64,000 nucleotides of DNA. Source: Paracoccaceae bacterium (GTDB lineage Bacteria; Pseudomonadota; Alphaproteobacteria; Rhodobacterales; Rhodobacteraceae). Both the position numbers and the translations under genes were made by a program. Each line of letters begins with the position of its first letter. The stretch's first letter is position 1. Location of the stretch: positions 62,001 through 126,000 of the forward strand of contig JAIXZW010000004.1 of NCBI GenBank assembly GCA_027489375.1. Reading direction: 5' to 3'. The notes below the pieces were generated by a model that saw nothing but the letters and a program-made list of their open reading frames with translations, was not told where the DNA came from and did no database searches. Shown one piece after another: positions 1 through 8,333 of this stretch.

Positions 1-674
<674 letters not shown>

Positions 675-735
675 TACACCGGAACGGCCCCCGCGGCCCG
701 ACCGTCCCGAAACACTCAACCCGAAAGGCATCATG

Positions 736-2145
736 ATGAGCGCAGTAGCGAATGCTCTGAAACTGATGAAGGACGAGGAAGTCGAATACGTCGACATCCG
801 CTTCACCGACCCCAAAGGCAAACTCCAGCACGTGACGCTGATTGCCGACCTCGTGGATGAAGACTTCTTCGAAGAAGGCTTCATGTTCGACGGCTCGTCC
901 ATCGCCGGCTGGAAGTCGATCGACCAGTCCGACATGAAGCTGATGCCCGATGCCTCGTCGGTCTACATCGACCCCTTCTACGCCGAAAAGACCATGTGCG
1001 TGCATTGCAACGTGGTCGAACCCGACACCGGCGAAGCCTATGACCGCTGCCCGCGCCAGATCGCGCTGAAAGCCGAAGCCTACCTGAAATCCTCGGGCAT
1101 CGGCGACGCCTTCTACTGCGGCCCCGAAGCCGAATTCTTCATCTTCGACGACGTCCGCTACTCGGTCGCGCCGAACAAGGTGTCGTTCCAGATCGACGCC
1201 GAAGCCGCCGCATGGAACACCGACGCCTCCTTCGAAGGCGGCAACCTCGCCCACCGCGCCGGCTTCAAGGGCGGCTACTTCCCGGTGAACCCGATCGACG
1301 AAGCGCAGGACCTGCGCGGCGAGATGCTCTCGACCATGAAGCGCATGGGCATCAAGGTCGACAAGCACCACCACGAAGTGGCGACCTGCCAGCACGAACT
1401 CGGCATGATCTTCGGCGGTCTCGTCGAACAGGCCGACAACATCCAGAAATACAAATACGTCATCCACAACGTCGCGGCCGCCTATGGCAAGACCGTGACC
1501 TTCATGCCCAAACCCATGAAGGGCGACAACGGCTCGGGGATGCACGTCAACATGTCGATCTGGAAGGACGGCAAGCCGCTCTTCGCGGGCGACCAGTATG
1601 CCGACCTCTCGATGGAAGCGCTCTACTTCATCGGCGGCATCCTCAAGCACGCCAAGGCGCTGAACGCGATCACCAACCCGTCCACCAACTCCTACAAGCG
1701 CCTGATCCCCGGCTTCGAAGCACCGGTCCTGCGCGCCTACTCCGCCCGCAACCGCTCGGGCTGCGTCCGTATTCCGTGGACGGAATCGCCGAAAGCGAAG
1801 CGCGTCGAAGCCCGTTTCCCCGATCCGTCGGCGAACCCCTATCTGGCTTTCGCGGCGCTCCTGATGGCCGGCCTTGACGGCATCAAGAACAAGATCCACC
1901 CCGGCCCGGCTTCGGACAAGGACCTCTACGACCTGCCGCCCGAAGAACTGGCCGAAATCCCGACCGTCTGCGGCTCGCTCCGCGAGGCGCTGGAAGAGCT
2001 GGAAAAAGACCACGACTTCCTGCTTCAGGGCGGCGTGTTCGAAAAGACCCAGCTCGAGGCCTACATGGCCCTCAAGTGGGAAGAAGTGTATGCCTTCGAG
2101 CACACGCCCCACCCGGTCGAATACGCGATGTATTACTCCTGCTGA
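736..2145 (+). CDS. glnA: Type I glutamine synthetase
   Basis: A 469-residue type I (GSI-beta) glutamine synthetase that makes glutamine from glutamate, ammonia and ATP as a cytosolic dodecamer. It begins [20 protein letters not shown], and an AAAGG ribosome site sits just upstream; an adjacent ATG at 733 is the alternative. The glycine-rich ATP-binding loop ([12 protein letters not shown]) and the flexible loop are intact. The adenylylation site [10 protein letters not shown] is present with Tyr398 (Tyr397 without the initiator Met), so activity is expected to be tuned by GlnE as well as by P-II. It lies directly downstream of glnB, and a textbook terminator follows the stop codon. Confidence 0.97.
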   Translation: MSAVANALKLMKDEEVEYVDIRFTDPKGKLQHVTLIADLVDEDFFEEGFMFDGSSIAGWKSIDQSDMKLMPDASSVYIDPFYAEKTMCVHCNVVEPDTGEAYDRCPRQIALKAEAYLKSSGIGDAFYCGPEAEFFIFDDVRYSVAPNKVSFQIDAEAAAWNTDASFEGGNLAHRAGFKGGYFPVNPIDEAQDLRGEMLSTMKRMGIKVDKHHHEVATCQHELGMIFGGLVEQADNIQKYKYVIHNVAAAYGKTVTFMPKPMKGDNGSGMHVNMSIWKDGKPLFAGDQYADLSMEALYFIGGILKHAKALNAITNPSTNSYKRLIPGFEAPVLRAYSARNRSGCVRIPWTESPKAKRVEARFPDPSANPYLAFAALLMAGLDGIKNKIHPGPASDKDLYDLPPEELAEIPTVCGSLREALEELEKDHDFLLQGGVFEKTQLEAYMALKWEEVYAFEHTPHPVEYAMYYSC

Positions 2146-2164
2146 TCGCTCGGCAGGTAGCGGG

Positions 2165-2188
2165 AAAGGCCGCCTTCGGGCGGCCTTT
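2165..2188 (+). terminator. Rho-independent terminator of glnBA
   Basis: A 10-bp stem (AAAGGCCGCC pairing with GGCGGCCTTT) closed by a TTCG tetraloop and followed by a T run begins 20 bp after the glnA stop codon. It closes the glnBA transcript. Confidence 0.93.
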
Positions 2189-2333
2189 TTCGTTCATCAG
2201 CCCAAGGTTGCGAAACAATCGCTGCGGATATTTTACAAAACAACCCCGAGTAGCAGAAAAACCGGCCCCCTTTTCGCCACATTTAAACCCGACTCTGGCA
2301 ATACCTGTGTTTTTAATGAGTTGGAAACCTGCC

Positions 2334-3029
2334 ATGCTCGATCTGGAAGGCCACACACCCGTTCTGGATAGCCCGCTTCCCGCAAGCGATCTCGGAGCCT
2401 TGCTCCTCTCTCCGGTCCCCGCCGCAGCCCCCCGCACCATCACGCCGCGCCGCCCGCTGCGCCTGTCGCCGATGCGCGACGACGCCGCCGCCGACCCGCG
2501 CCAGCCCCTTGCGGCGCTGAACATCTTCTCCGATGTCTTCGATCCCGAACCCGTCGCCGAAAGCGATGCGGGCATCGACCCGCGCATCCTCGCCAGCCGC
2601 CGCCGCGCAAGGATGCGGCTCGACCACAGCCTTAATACTCTGGCCGCGGATGAGGCGAACTTCTGGCACGCCTCCATCGCCGACCTGCCCGTCCCGTCCA
2701 CAAACGACCCCCGCGATGCCATGATCGCGGCAAACGATCTGCCCGACCTGCCCGCACCGCTGCACGAACAACTCGCCCGCGTGCGTCAGGCGCTCTACGC
2801 CGAAGGTCTGGACGAAGACGCCCGCATTCTGGAGCGGCCCTCGACCCAGCTCCGCCTCGCCACCCATGCGATGAACGCGACGCTGGTCGTCGTCGCCTTC
2901 CCGCTGGGCGCCGCCGTGACAACCTACACACTCCTGCGCGGCGCAAACCTGCGGCTTTCCACGCAGGCGATGGCCGTCGTCGCGGGCCTGCTCGGCTTCA
3001 TGCACACGGGCCTCGCCCATCTCCTGTGA
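2334..3029 (+). CDS. Unassigned protein with C-terminal two-helix membrane domain (paralogue A)
   Basis: A 231-residue protein I do not recognise. The first ~145 residues are Pro/Ala/Asp-rich and look disordered. The last ~85 contain a charged helix (HEQLARVRQALYAEGL) followed by two hydrophobic segments (TLVVVAFPLGAAVTTYTLL and AMAVVAGLLGFMHTGL). The same C-terminal block ends the next gene (3213-4166): ARVRQALY matches ARLRAALY, LRLATHAMNATLVVV matches LRLAASTMDMTLMVV, and TYTLLRGANL matches TYSLLKGGNV. The two are therefore tandem paralogues with different N-termini. ATG 2334 is chosen over ATG 2316 because of the GGAAA just upstream. A GC hairpin overlaps the stop (3028-3048). Function unknown; inner-membrane tail anchoring is inferred. 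Confidence 0.75.
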   Translation: MLDLEGHTPVLDSPLPASDLGALLLSPVPAAAPRTITPRRPLRLSPMRDDAAADPRQPLAALNIFSDVFDPEPVAESDAGIDPRILASRRRARMRLDHSLNTLAADEANFWHASIADLPVPSTNDPRDAMIAANDLPDLPAPLHEQLARVRQALYAEGLDEDARILERPSTQLRLATHAMNATLVVVAFPLGAAVTTYTLLRGANLRLSTQAMAVVAGLLGFMHTGLAHLL

Positions 3030-3048
3030 CCGGCCACAACGGCCGGTC
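3028..3048 (+). terminator. Hairpin after paralogue A
   Basis: GACCGGCC and GGCCGGTC form a perfect 8-bp stem with an ACAAC loop, starting within the stop codon. It is followed by C-rich sequence rather than T's, so it is a possible attenuator or weak terminator only. Confidence 0.4.
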
Positions 3049-3212
3049 TCCCCCCCAACAGCAGCACCCGGCACCATCAACCCAAGGTCGAAACGGGGCG
3101 ACAATCCGGCAATGATCGGGACAATTCCGCGCAATCATCACAAATCAATCCGAATATGGGCACAATTAACAAATACTAAATCCTGAACGGACATGTCAGA
3201 GGGGCAGCCGCC

Positions 3213-4166
3213 ATGATGATCGTGCAGGAACGACCCGAAACCGCCGCCGGTTTCCCGCCGGCGCAAGACAGCACCATCGCGCAATTCGTCTTCGACCACG
3301 ACCCCGCGCTCAACCTCGCGCTTCTGGTCAAGGAACTCGACGGTGCCTTGCAACGCTCGGGCGCGGGCAAGCGGATGATCACATGGGATTGCGATGATCT
3401 CGTCCTCCTCGATGTCGAAGGCGCACGCTTCTCGCTCAGCTACTGCCGCGACGGCGCAGAGCCGGACACCCCCGCGAGCCTGATGATTTCCGTCGGCCCC
3501 GGCCCGAACGGCTATGCCGACCCCGCCGACCGCCGCCGTCATGACGAACTCTGCCACCTGATCGCGGAACGTCTCAAGGCCCGCTTCGCCCCCGAACGCA
3601 TGCTCTGGCATCAAGTCACCGGCCCCGTCACCGCCGACCTGATCGACGACCTCTTCGACCGCCTGCCCGATTTCGAGGTGACGACCAAACCCGCCTCCGC
3701 CCCCGTCCGCTCGGAAACGACAAGGGTGCTCCGCGCCTTCCCCGAAAGCGACGATCTCGGCGCGGTCAGCTTCGCCGAAAAGGCGCAGGCGCTGAAAGCG
3801 GCCAAGACCGAACGCGCCCGCGCGGCCGCCCTTGCCGCCAAGTCCGCACCCGACATGCAGCCCGCCAACAGCCAGCCGACCCCGATCCGCAACGCCAATC
3901 CCGAAATGGCCCGCCTGCGCGCCGCGCTCTACCCGATGCCCGAAACGGGCGAAGCCCCGCAGAATGTCAAACTGCGCCTCGCCGCCTCGACGATGGATAT
4001 GACGCTGATGGTGGTCTACCTGCCCGCAGGGGCCGCGATGCTGACCTATTCGCTGCTCAAGGGCGGCAACGTCAACGCCTCGGCCCGCGTCATGGCGCTG
4101 ACCTGCTCCATCCTCGGCCTCTCGCAACTTCCCTTCGCGCACAACCTTCTGAGCCTGATGGTCTAA
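3213..4166 (+). CDS. Unassigned protein with C-terminal two-helix membrane domain (paralogue B)
   Basis: A 317-residue protein without a recognised family. Residues ~15-145 look like a compact globular domain containing DCDDLVLLDVEGARFSL and RRHDELCHLIAERLKARF. Residues ~165-225 are Ala/Lys/Pro-rich. The last ~85 residues repeat the membrane domain of the upstream gene, with hydrophobic stretches LMVVYLPAGAAMLTYSLL and VMALTCSILGLSQLPFAHNL. The start at 3213 is supported by AGAGGGG 9 bases upstream. An AT-rich gap of ~180 bp (3030-3212) separates it from paralogue A, so it may have its own promoter. Its stop codon overlaps the stop of the convergent DUF3445 gene by 4 bases. The globular N-terminal part could be a ligand or partner domain displayed on a membrane tail, but this is inference. 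Confidence 0.78.
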   Translation: MMIVQERPETAAGFPPAQDSTIAQFVFDHDPALNLALLVKELDGALQRSGAGKRMITWDCDDLVLLDVEGARFSLSYCRDGAEPDTPASLMISVGPGPNGYADPADRRRHDELCHLIAERLKARFAPERMLWHQVTGPVTADLIDDLFDRLPDFEVTTKPASAPVRSETTRVLRAFPESDDLGAVSFAEKAQALKAAKTERARAAALAAKSAPDMQPANSQPTPIRNANPEMARLRAALYPMPETGEAPQNVKLRLAASTMDMTLMVVYLPAGAAMLTYSLLKGGNVNASARVMALTCSILGLSQLPFAHNLLSLMV

Positions 4167-4945
4167 AGCCCCGCCACCGCCAGCCCCTCGCGCTCGGCCA
4201 CGGTCAATGACGCGATCCGCACCACATAGGTATGGATCGAAAACAGCACCGCCCCCGTCTGCGGCAGGCGCATCAGAACCTGCCGCTCCGACCGTAGGTA
4301 GATCTTCTCCACCGGCCTTGGCCGCGCCTCCCCCTCGCGCCGTGGCTGGTGCAGCGTCGGGTCGTCATAGATCAGCGCATTGAACCGCATCAGCGGCTGA
4401 CCCACCCGTATCGCGTCGAACAACCGCTGCACCCGCCGCGCCATGCCTTCATCATAATGCGGCACCGGCACATGGATACCCGTCAGCGGCTTGCCGATCT
4501 TCTGCGCCAGCGTCCAGCTTGCCGGAAAGCACAGCACCGCCCCCGTCAACACATGCTCGTCGCCCCGCGGCTGCATCAGGCAAAGGTCCTCCTGCACCAG
4601 CCGCCCCAGCGTCAGCAGGGGCGCTCCGGCGTCCAGCGCCACCTCCACCCCGTCAGGCCGCAGCACGGCATCCGCCCCGACCCGATAGCCCGCATCCGCC
4701 CGCAACCGCGCAAGCACCAGCGCGCAAAGCTCCTCCGCCGCCCCGCGCCCCGCCTCGAGCAGGTCATGCACCAGCGCGGGCCGCCCGGCGATCAGCCTGT
4801 CCCGCTCGGCCATCTGCGCGGCAAAAGCCTCGTCCCGCAGCAGCCATCCCTCCGGCTCCGCGGGCACGATCCCCGGCAAACGCCACGTCCGCCCCTCCAT
4901 CCACGGGGCATAGGGCAGTCTCTCTTGCAGGATCGGCGCGCTCAT
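4163..4945 (-). CDS. DUF3445 haem-dependent oxidative N-demethylase family protein
   Basis: A 260-residue member of the DUF3445 family. Family features are PYAPWMEGRTWRLPGI near the N-terminus, the central LVQEDLCLMQ, FPASWTLAQKIGKPL, IHVPVPHY, and the C-terminal LRSERQVLMRLPQTGAVLFSIHTY. Characterised relatives form the catalytic haem subunit that oxidatively demethylates secondary amines such as dimethylamine; the substrate here cannot be told from sequence. It is transcribed away from dddP across a 120-bp gap, and no reductase partner genes are visible, so it may act alone or with proteins encoded elsewhere. Its stop overlaps that of paralogue B. Confidence 0.85.
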   Translation of the reverse strand: MSAPILQERLPYAPWMEGRTWRLPGIVPAEPEGWLLRDEAFAAQMAERDRLIAGRPALVHDLLEAGRGAAEELCALVLARLRADAGYRVGADAVLRPDGVEVALDAGAPLLTLGRLVQEDLCLMQPRGDEHVLTGAVLCFPASWTLAQKIGKPLTGIHVPVPHYDEGMARRVQRLFDAIRVGQPLMRFNALIYDDPTLHQPRREGEARPRPVEKIYLRSERQVLMRLPQTGAVLFSIHTYVVRIASLTVAEREGLAVAGL

Positions 4946-5065
4946 GCCGCCACGCTAGGGAACCCGCCCCGCCCGCGCCCGCACCAAAACGACACGCCCC
5001 TGTCGCCGCCAAGCCAGCACCCCGCCCCGCCCTGCCGGACGCTTGGCTGGAAAAGGGGGGCCGCC

Positions 5066-6400
5066 ATGAACAACCACTACTCCGACCGCCGCAAGATCGA
5101 CCCGACACGCGGCGCAACCCTTGGCGACGGCACCCCCAACGACAATGACCGCGTCGAGATCGGCCCCACCCAGACCGCCTTTGCCGAATGGCAGGCCGCG
5201 GGCCTGACACCCCCGAATCTGACCGCGATGCGCGAATACCGCTGGAAACGCCTGACCCGGTCGCTCATCGACCGCGACTACGGCGGCGTGCTGATGTTCG
5301 ACCCCCTCAACATCCGCTACGCCACCGACACGACCAACATGCAGCTCTGGAACAGCCACAACCCGTTCCGCGCCTGCCTCCTCTGCGCCGATGGCCATAT
5401 GGTCGTCTGGGAATACAAGAACTCCCCCTTCCTCGTGACCTTCAACCCGCTGGTCGCAGAACTCCGCTCCGGCGCCTCCTTCTTCTACAACGTCTGCGGC
5501 GATGCCGTGGCGCAAGACGCCCGCTCCTTCGCGGCACAGGTGGACGAGGTGATGCGTGCCCACGCCGGCACCAACCGCCGCCTCGCCGTCGACAAGATCA
5601 TGATCAACGGCCTCCGCGCCCTCGAATCCGCCGGATTTCAGGTGATGGAAGGCGAAGAAGTCACCGAACGCACCCGCGCCATCAAAGGCCCCGACGAAAT
5701 CCTCGCCATGCGTTGCGCCCACCACGCCTGCGAATCCGCGATTGCCGAGATGGAGCACGAGGCCCGCACCCGCATCCCCCTTGGCAACATGTCCGAAGAC
5801 GATGTCTGGGCCGAACTGCACAAGGGCAACATCAAACGTGGCGGCGAATGGATCGAAACCCGCCTCCTCGCCTCGGGTCCCCGAACCAACCCGTGGTTTC
5901 AGGAATGCGGCCCCCGCCTGATCGGCAACAACGAGATCGTGGCCTTCGACACCGACCTGATCGGCTGCTACGGCATCTGCATCGACATCAGCCGCACATG
6001 GTGGGTGGGCGACAAGAAACCCCGCCCCGACATGACCTCTGCCTTCGCCCACGCGCGCGAGCATATCGACACCAACATGGCGATGCTGAAACCCGGTGTG
6101 ACGATCAAGGAACTCACCCACGGCGGCCACCAGCTTGCGGCCAATTTCTGGAAACAGAAATACTCCTGCAAGATGCATGGCGTCGGCCTTTGCGACGAAT
6201 GGCCCTTCGTCCCCTATCCCGACACATGGGTCGAAGGCGCCTTCGACGTCGCGCTGCAACCCGGCATGGTGCTCTGCGTCGAGGCGCTGGTCAGCCCCGA
6301 AGGCGGCGATTTCTCGATCAAGCTCGAGGATCAGGTGCTCATCACCGAAACGGGATACGAGAACCTGACCCGCTACCCCTTCGACCCGCGCCTGTCGTAG
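5066..6400 (+). CDS. dddP: Dimethylsulfoniopropionate lyase DddP (M24 peptidase fold)
   Basis: A 444-residue homologue of the Roseobacter DMSP lyase DddP, which cleaves DMSP to dimethyl sulfide and acrylate using a metal-dependent M24 creatinase-like fold. It opens with the family signature HYSDRRKIDPTRGATLGD. The metal ligands known from DddP structures fall at the same numbers here: Asp295, Asp297, Asp307, His371, Glu406 and Glu421. The proposed catalytic residues Tyr366 and Asp377 (in HGVGLCDEWP) are also conserved. The ATG at 5066 follows AAGGGGGG. The stop codon lies in a perfect 17-bp tandem duplication. A general Xaa-Pro or creatinase-type hydrolase is the alternative, but full-length similarity plus all eight residues argue strongly for DddP. 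Confidence 0.93.
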   Translation: MNNHYSDRRKIDPTRGATLGDGTPNDNDRVEIGPTQTAFAEWQAAGLTPPNLTAMREYRWKRLTRSLIDRDYGGVLMFDPLNIRYATDTTNMQLWNSHNPFRACLLCADGHMVVWEYKNSPFLVTFNPLVAELRSGASFFYNVCGDAVAQDARSFAAQVDEVMRAHAGTNRRLAVDKIMINGLRALESAGFQVMEGEEVTERTRAIKGPDEILAMRCAHHACESAIAEMEHEARTRIPLGNMSEDDVWAELHKGNIKRGGEWIETRLLASGPRTNPWFQECGPRLIGNNEIVAFDTDLIGCYGICIDISRTWWVGDKKPRPDMTSAFAHAREHIDTNMAMLKPGVTIKELTHGGHQLAANFWKQKYSCKMHGVGLCDEWPFVPYPDTWVEGAFDVALQPGMVLCVEALVSPEGGDFSIKLEDQVLITETGYENLTRYPFDPRLS

Positions 6401-6416
6401 ACCCGCGCCTGTCGTA
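6383..6416 (+). repeat. Perfect 17-bp tandem duplication across the dddP stop codon
   Basis: The unit GACCCGCGCCTGTCGTA occurs twice head-to-tail at 6383-6399 and 6400-6416. The first copy encodes the terminal DPRLS of DddP. Its final TA plus the first G of the second copy makes the TAG stop, while the second copy would itself have ended in TAA. Confidence 0.9.
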
Positions 6417-6423
6417 AGAAAGA

Positions 6424-6489
6424 GGGGGCCTTCTGCCCCCTCGCCGCAAGCGGCTCACCCCCGAGGATATTTGTGCCAGTGTGAAAGGG
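6424..6489 (-). repeat. Dispersed AAATATCC element, copy 1
   Basis: Read on the minus strand it carries CAAATATCCTCGGGGG, then a GCCGC/GCGGC hairpin, then a GGGGGC/GCCCCC hairpin. It matches the element at 50104-50169 at about 58 of 66 positions. It occupies most of the dddP-purB gap. Confidence 0.75.
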
Positions 6490-6569
6490 CCAAAAGGGCC
6501 GCCCCGCCTTGCCTTGCGCGCCCAAGCGGTCTAAGGCCGCGCCATCCCCTGCTCAGGAAGGCGCTGCCC

Positions 6570-7871
6570 ATGATCCCCCGCTATTCCCGCCCCGAAATGG
6601 TCGCCCTCTGGTCGCCCGAGACCAAGTTCCGCATCTGGTTCGAGATCGAGGCCCACGCCTGCGACGCCCAAGCCGCGATCGGCGTGATCCCGAAGGAAAA
6701 TGCCGCCGCCGTCTGGAAAGCCAAGGACGCGACCTTCGACGTGGCGCGGATCGACGAGATCGAGGCCGTGACCAAACACGACGTCATCGCCTTCCTGACC
6801 CACCTGTCCGAAATCATCGGCGCCGATACCGCCCGCTTCGTGCATCAGGGCATGACCTCGTCGGACGTGCTCGACACCACCTTCAACATCCAGCTCGTCC
6901 GCGCCTCGGACCTGCTGCTCGCCGGACTGGACCGCGTCCTTGCGGCCCTCAAGACCCGCGCCTTCGAGCATAAGGACACCGTCCGCATCGGCCGCAGCCA
7001 CGGCATCCACGCCGAACCGACCACGATGGGCCTCACCTTCGCCCGCTTCTACGCCGAAATGTCCCGCAACCGCGCCCGCCTTGTCGCGGCCCGCGCCGAA
7101 ATCGGCACCGGCGCGATCAGCGGCGCGGTCGGCACCTTCGCCAACATCGACCCCAGCGTCGAGGAACATGTCTGCGCCCAACTCGGCCTGACGCCCGAAC
7201 CGATCAGCACGCAGGTCATCCCCCGCGACCGCCACGCCATGTTCTTCGCCACGCTGGGCGTCATCGCCTCCAGCATCGAAAACATCGCCATCGAAATCCG
7301 CCACATGCAGCGCACCGAAGTGCTCGAGGCCGAGGAATTCTTCTCCCCCGGCCAAAAGGGCAGCTCCGCCATGCCCCACAAGCGCAACCCCGTGCTGACC
7401 GAGAACCTGACGGGCCTCGCCCGCCTCGTGCGCATGTCGGTGGTGCCAGCACTGGAAAACGTGGCGCTCTGGCATGAACGCGACATCTCCCATTCCTCGG
7501 TCGAACGCGCCATCGGGCCGGACACCACCATCACACTCGACTTCGCGCTGCACCGCCTTGCGGGCGTGGTCGAAAAGCTGGTGATCTACCCCGAGAACAT
7601 GCTGAAAAACATGAACAAGTTCCGTGGCCTCGTCATGTCGCAGCGTGTTCTCCTTGCGCTCACCCAAGCGGGCGTCAGCCGCGAGGACAGCTACCGCCTC
7701 GTGCAGCGCAACGCGATGAAGGTCTGGGAACAGGGCGCCGACTTCAAGACCGAGCTTCTCGCCGATGCCGAAGTCACCGCCGCCCTGACCCCCGCCGAGA
7801 TCGAGGAGAAATTCGACCTCGGCTACCACACCAAACACGTCGACACGATCTTCAAGCGCGTCTTCGGCTGA
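6570..7871 (+). CDS. purB: Adenylosuccinate lyase
   Basis: A 433-residue adenylosuccinate lyase, acting twice in purine synthesis: it splits SAICAR and adenylosuccinate, releasing fumarate. It belongs to the fumarase/aspartase superfamily, with the signature loop GSSAMPHKRNPV intact, HDVIAFL in the N-terminal domain and TSSDVLDT around the substrate site. The start MIPRYSRPEMVALW at 6570 follows AGGAAGG and matches the usual N-terminus; longer upstream frames are not coding. A long GC hairpin follows the stop. Its neighbour dddP has no evident functional link. Confidence 0.97.
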   Translation: MIPRYSRPEMVALWSPETKFRIWFEIEAHACDAQAAIGVIPKENAAAVWKAKDATFDVARIDEIEAVTKHDVIAFLTHLSEIIGADTARFVHQGMTSSDVLDTTFNIQLVRASDLLLAGLDRVLAALKTRAFEHKDTVRIGRSHGIHAEPTTMGLTFARFYAEMSRNRARLVAARAEIGTGAISGAVGTFANIDPSVEEHVCAQLGLTPEPISTQVIPRDRHAMFFATLGVIASSIENIAIEIRHMQRTEVLEAEEFFSPGQKGSSAMPHKRNPVLTENLTGLARLVRMSVVPALENVALWHERDISHSSVERAIGPDTTITLDFALHRLAGVVEKLVIYPENMLKNMNKFRGLVMSQRVLLALTQAGVSREDSYRLVQRNAMKVWEQGADFKTELLADAEVTAALTPAEIEEKFDLGYHTKHVDTIFKRVFG

Positions 7872-7893
7872 TCCGCGCGGAAATCCGTGCATC

Positions 7894-7925
7894 GGGGCAA
7901 GGCGGCGCAAAATCCGCCTTGCCCC
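7894..7925 (+). terminator. Strong hairpin after purB
   Basis: GGGGCAAGGCGG pairs perfectly with CCGCCTTGCCCC (12 bp, 8-base loop), 22 bp after the purB stop. There is no T run, so it may be a processing or stability hairpin rather than a simple intrinsic terminator. Confidence 0.6.
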
Positions 7926-7988
7926 GTCCGATTCCGTGCTACCCTCCGGATTGCGCATCCCGCGCCGCAACCAAAGGAGGACCGCCCG

Positions 7989-8159
7989 ATGAAGATCAAG
8001 ACGACCCTCGCCGTGATTGCCCTGTGCCTTTCGCCCACCTTCGCCCTCGCCGAAGGCGGCTGCGACCATATGAAATCCAACATCTCCGCCTCGGCCTGCG
8101 CCGAAGGCACGATGTTTGACGCGAAATCCGGAACCTGCGTGCCCGTCACCTCGTCCTGA
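7989..8159 (+). CDS. Small secreted cysteine-containing protein
   Basis: A 56-residue protein with a clear Sec signal peptide (MKIKTTLAVIALCLSPTFALA, cleavage expected after the second ALA). The mature part of about 35 residues contains three cysteines and ends FDAKSGTCVPVTSS. The C-x-E-G-T-x-F-x(6)-C spacing resembles the end of invertebrate-type chitin-binding repeats, but the domain is too short to assign. A very good ribosome site (AAAGGAGG) supports the start. It stands alone after purB and before a repeat element; similar short proteins sit beside purB in related bacteria as far as I recall. Function unknown, location probably periplasmic. Confidence 0.75.
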   Translation: MKIKTTLAVIALCLSPTFALAEGGCDHMKSNISASACAEGTMFDAKSGTCVPVTSS

Positions 8160-8194
8160 GGGCTGACCGCGCCCCGCTGCTTTCACGCTCGCAC

Positions 8195-8260
8195 AAATAT
8201 CCTCGGGGGGCGCCGATTGGCCCCTTGGCCAATCGGCGGCGGGGGGCAGACAGCCCCCCG
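8195..8260 (+). repeat. Dispersed AAATATCC element, copy 2
   Basis: AAATATCCTCGGGGGG is followed by a perfect 12-bp hairpin (CGCCGATTGGCC with GGCCAATCGGCG, loop CCTT) and then GGGGGGCAGACAGCCCCCC. It fills the gap between the small secreted protein and fliG. Confidence 0.8.
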
Positions 8261-8333
8261 ATTTCGCCCGCCGCTAACCCGCCCTTAACCGCCCTGCCGC
8301 ATCCTGCCTTTGCCCCGAACGCGCAAAGGCCCC

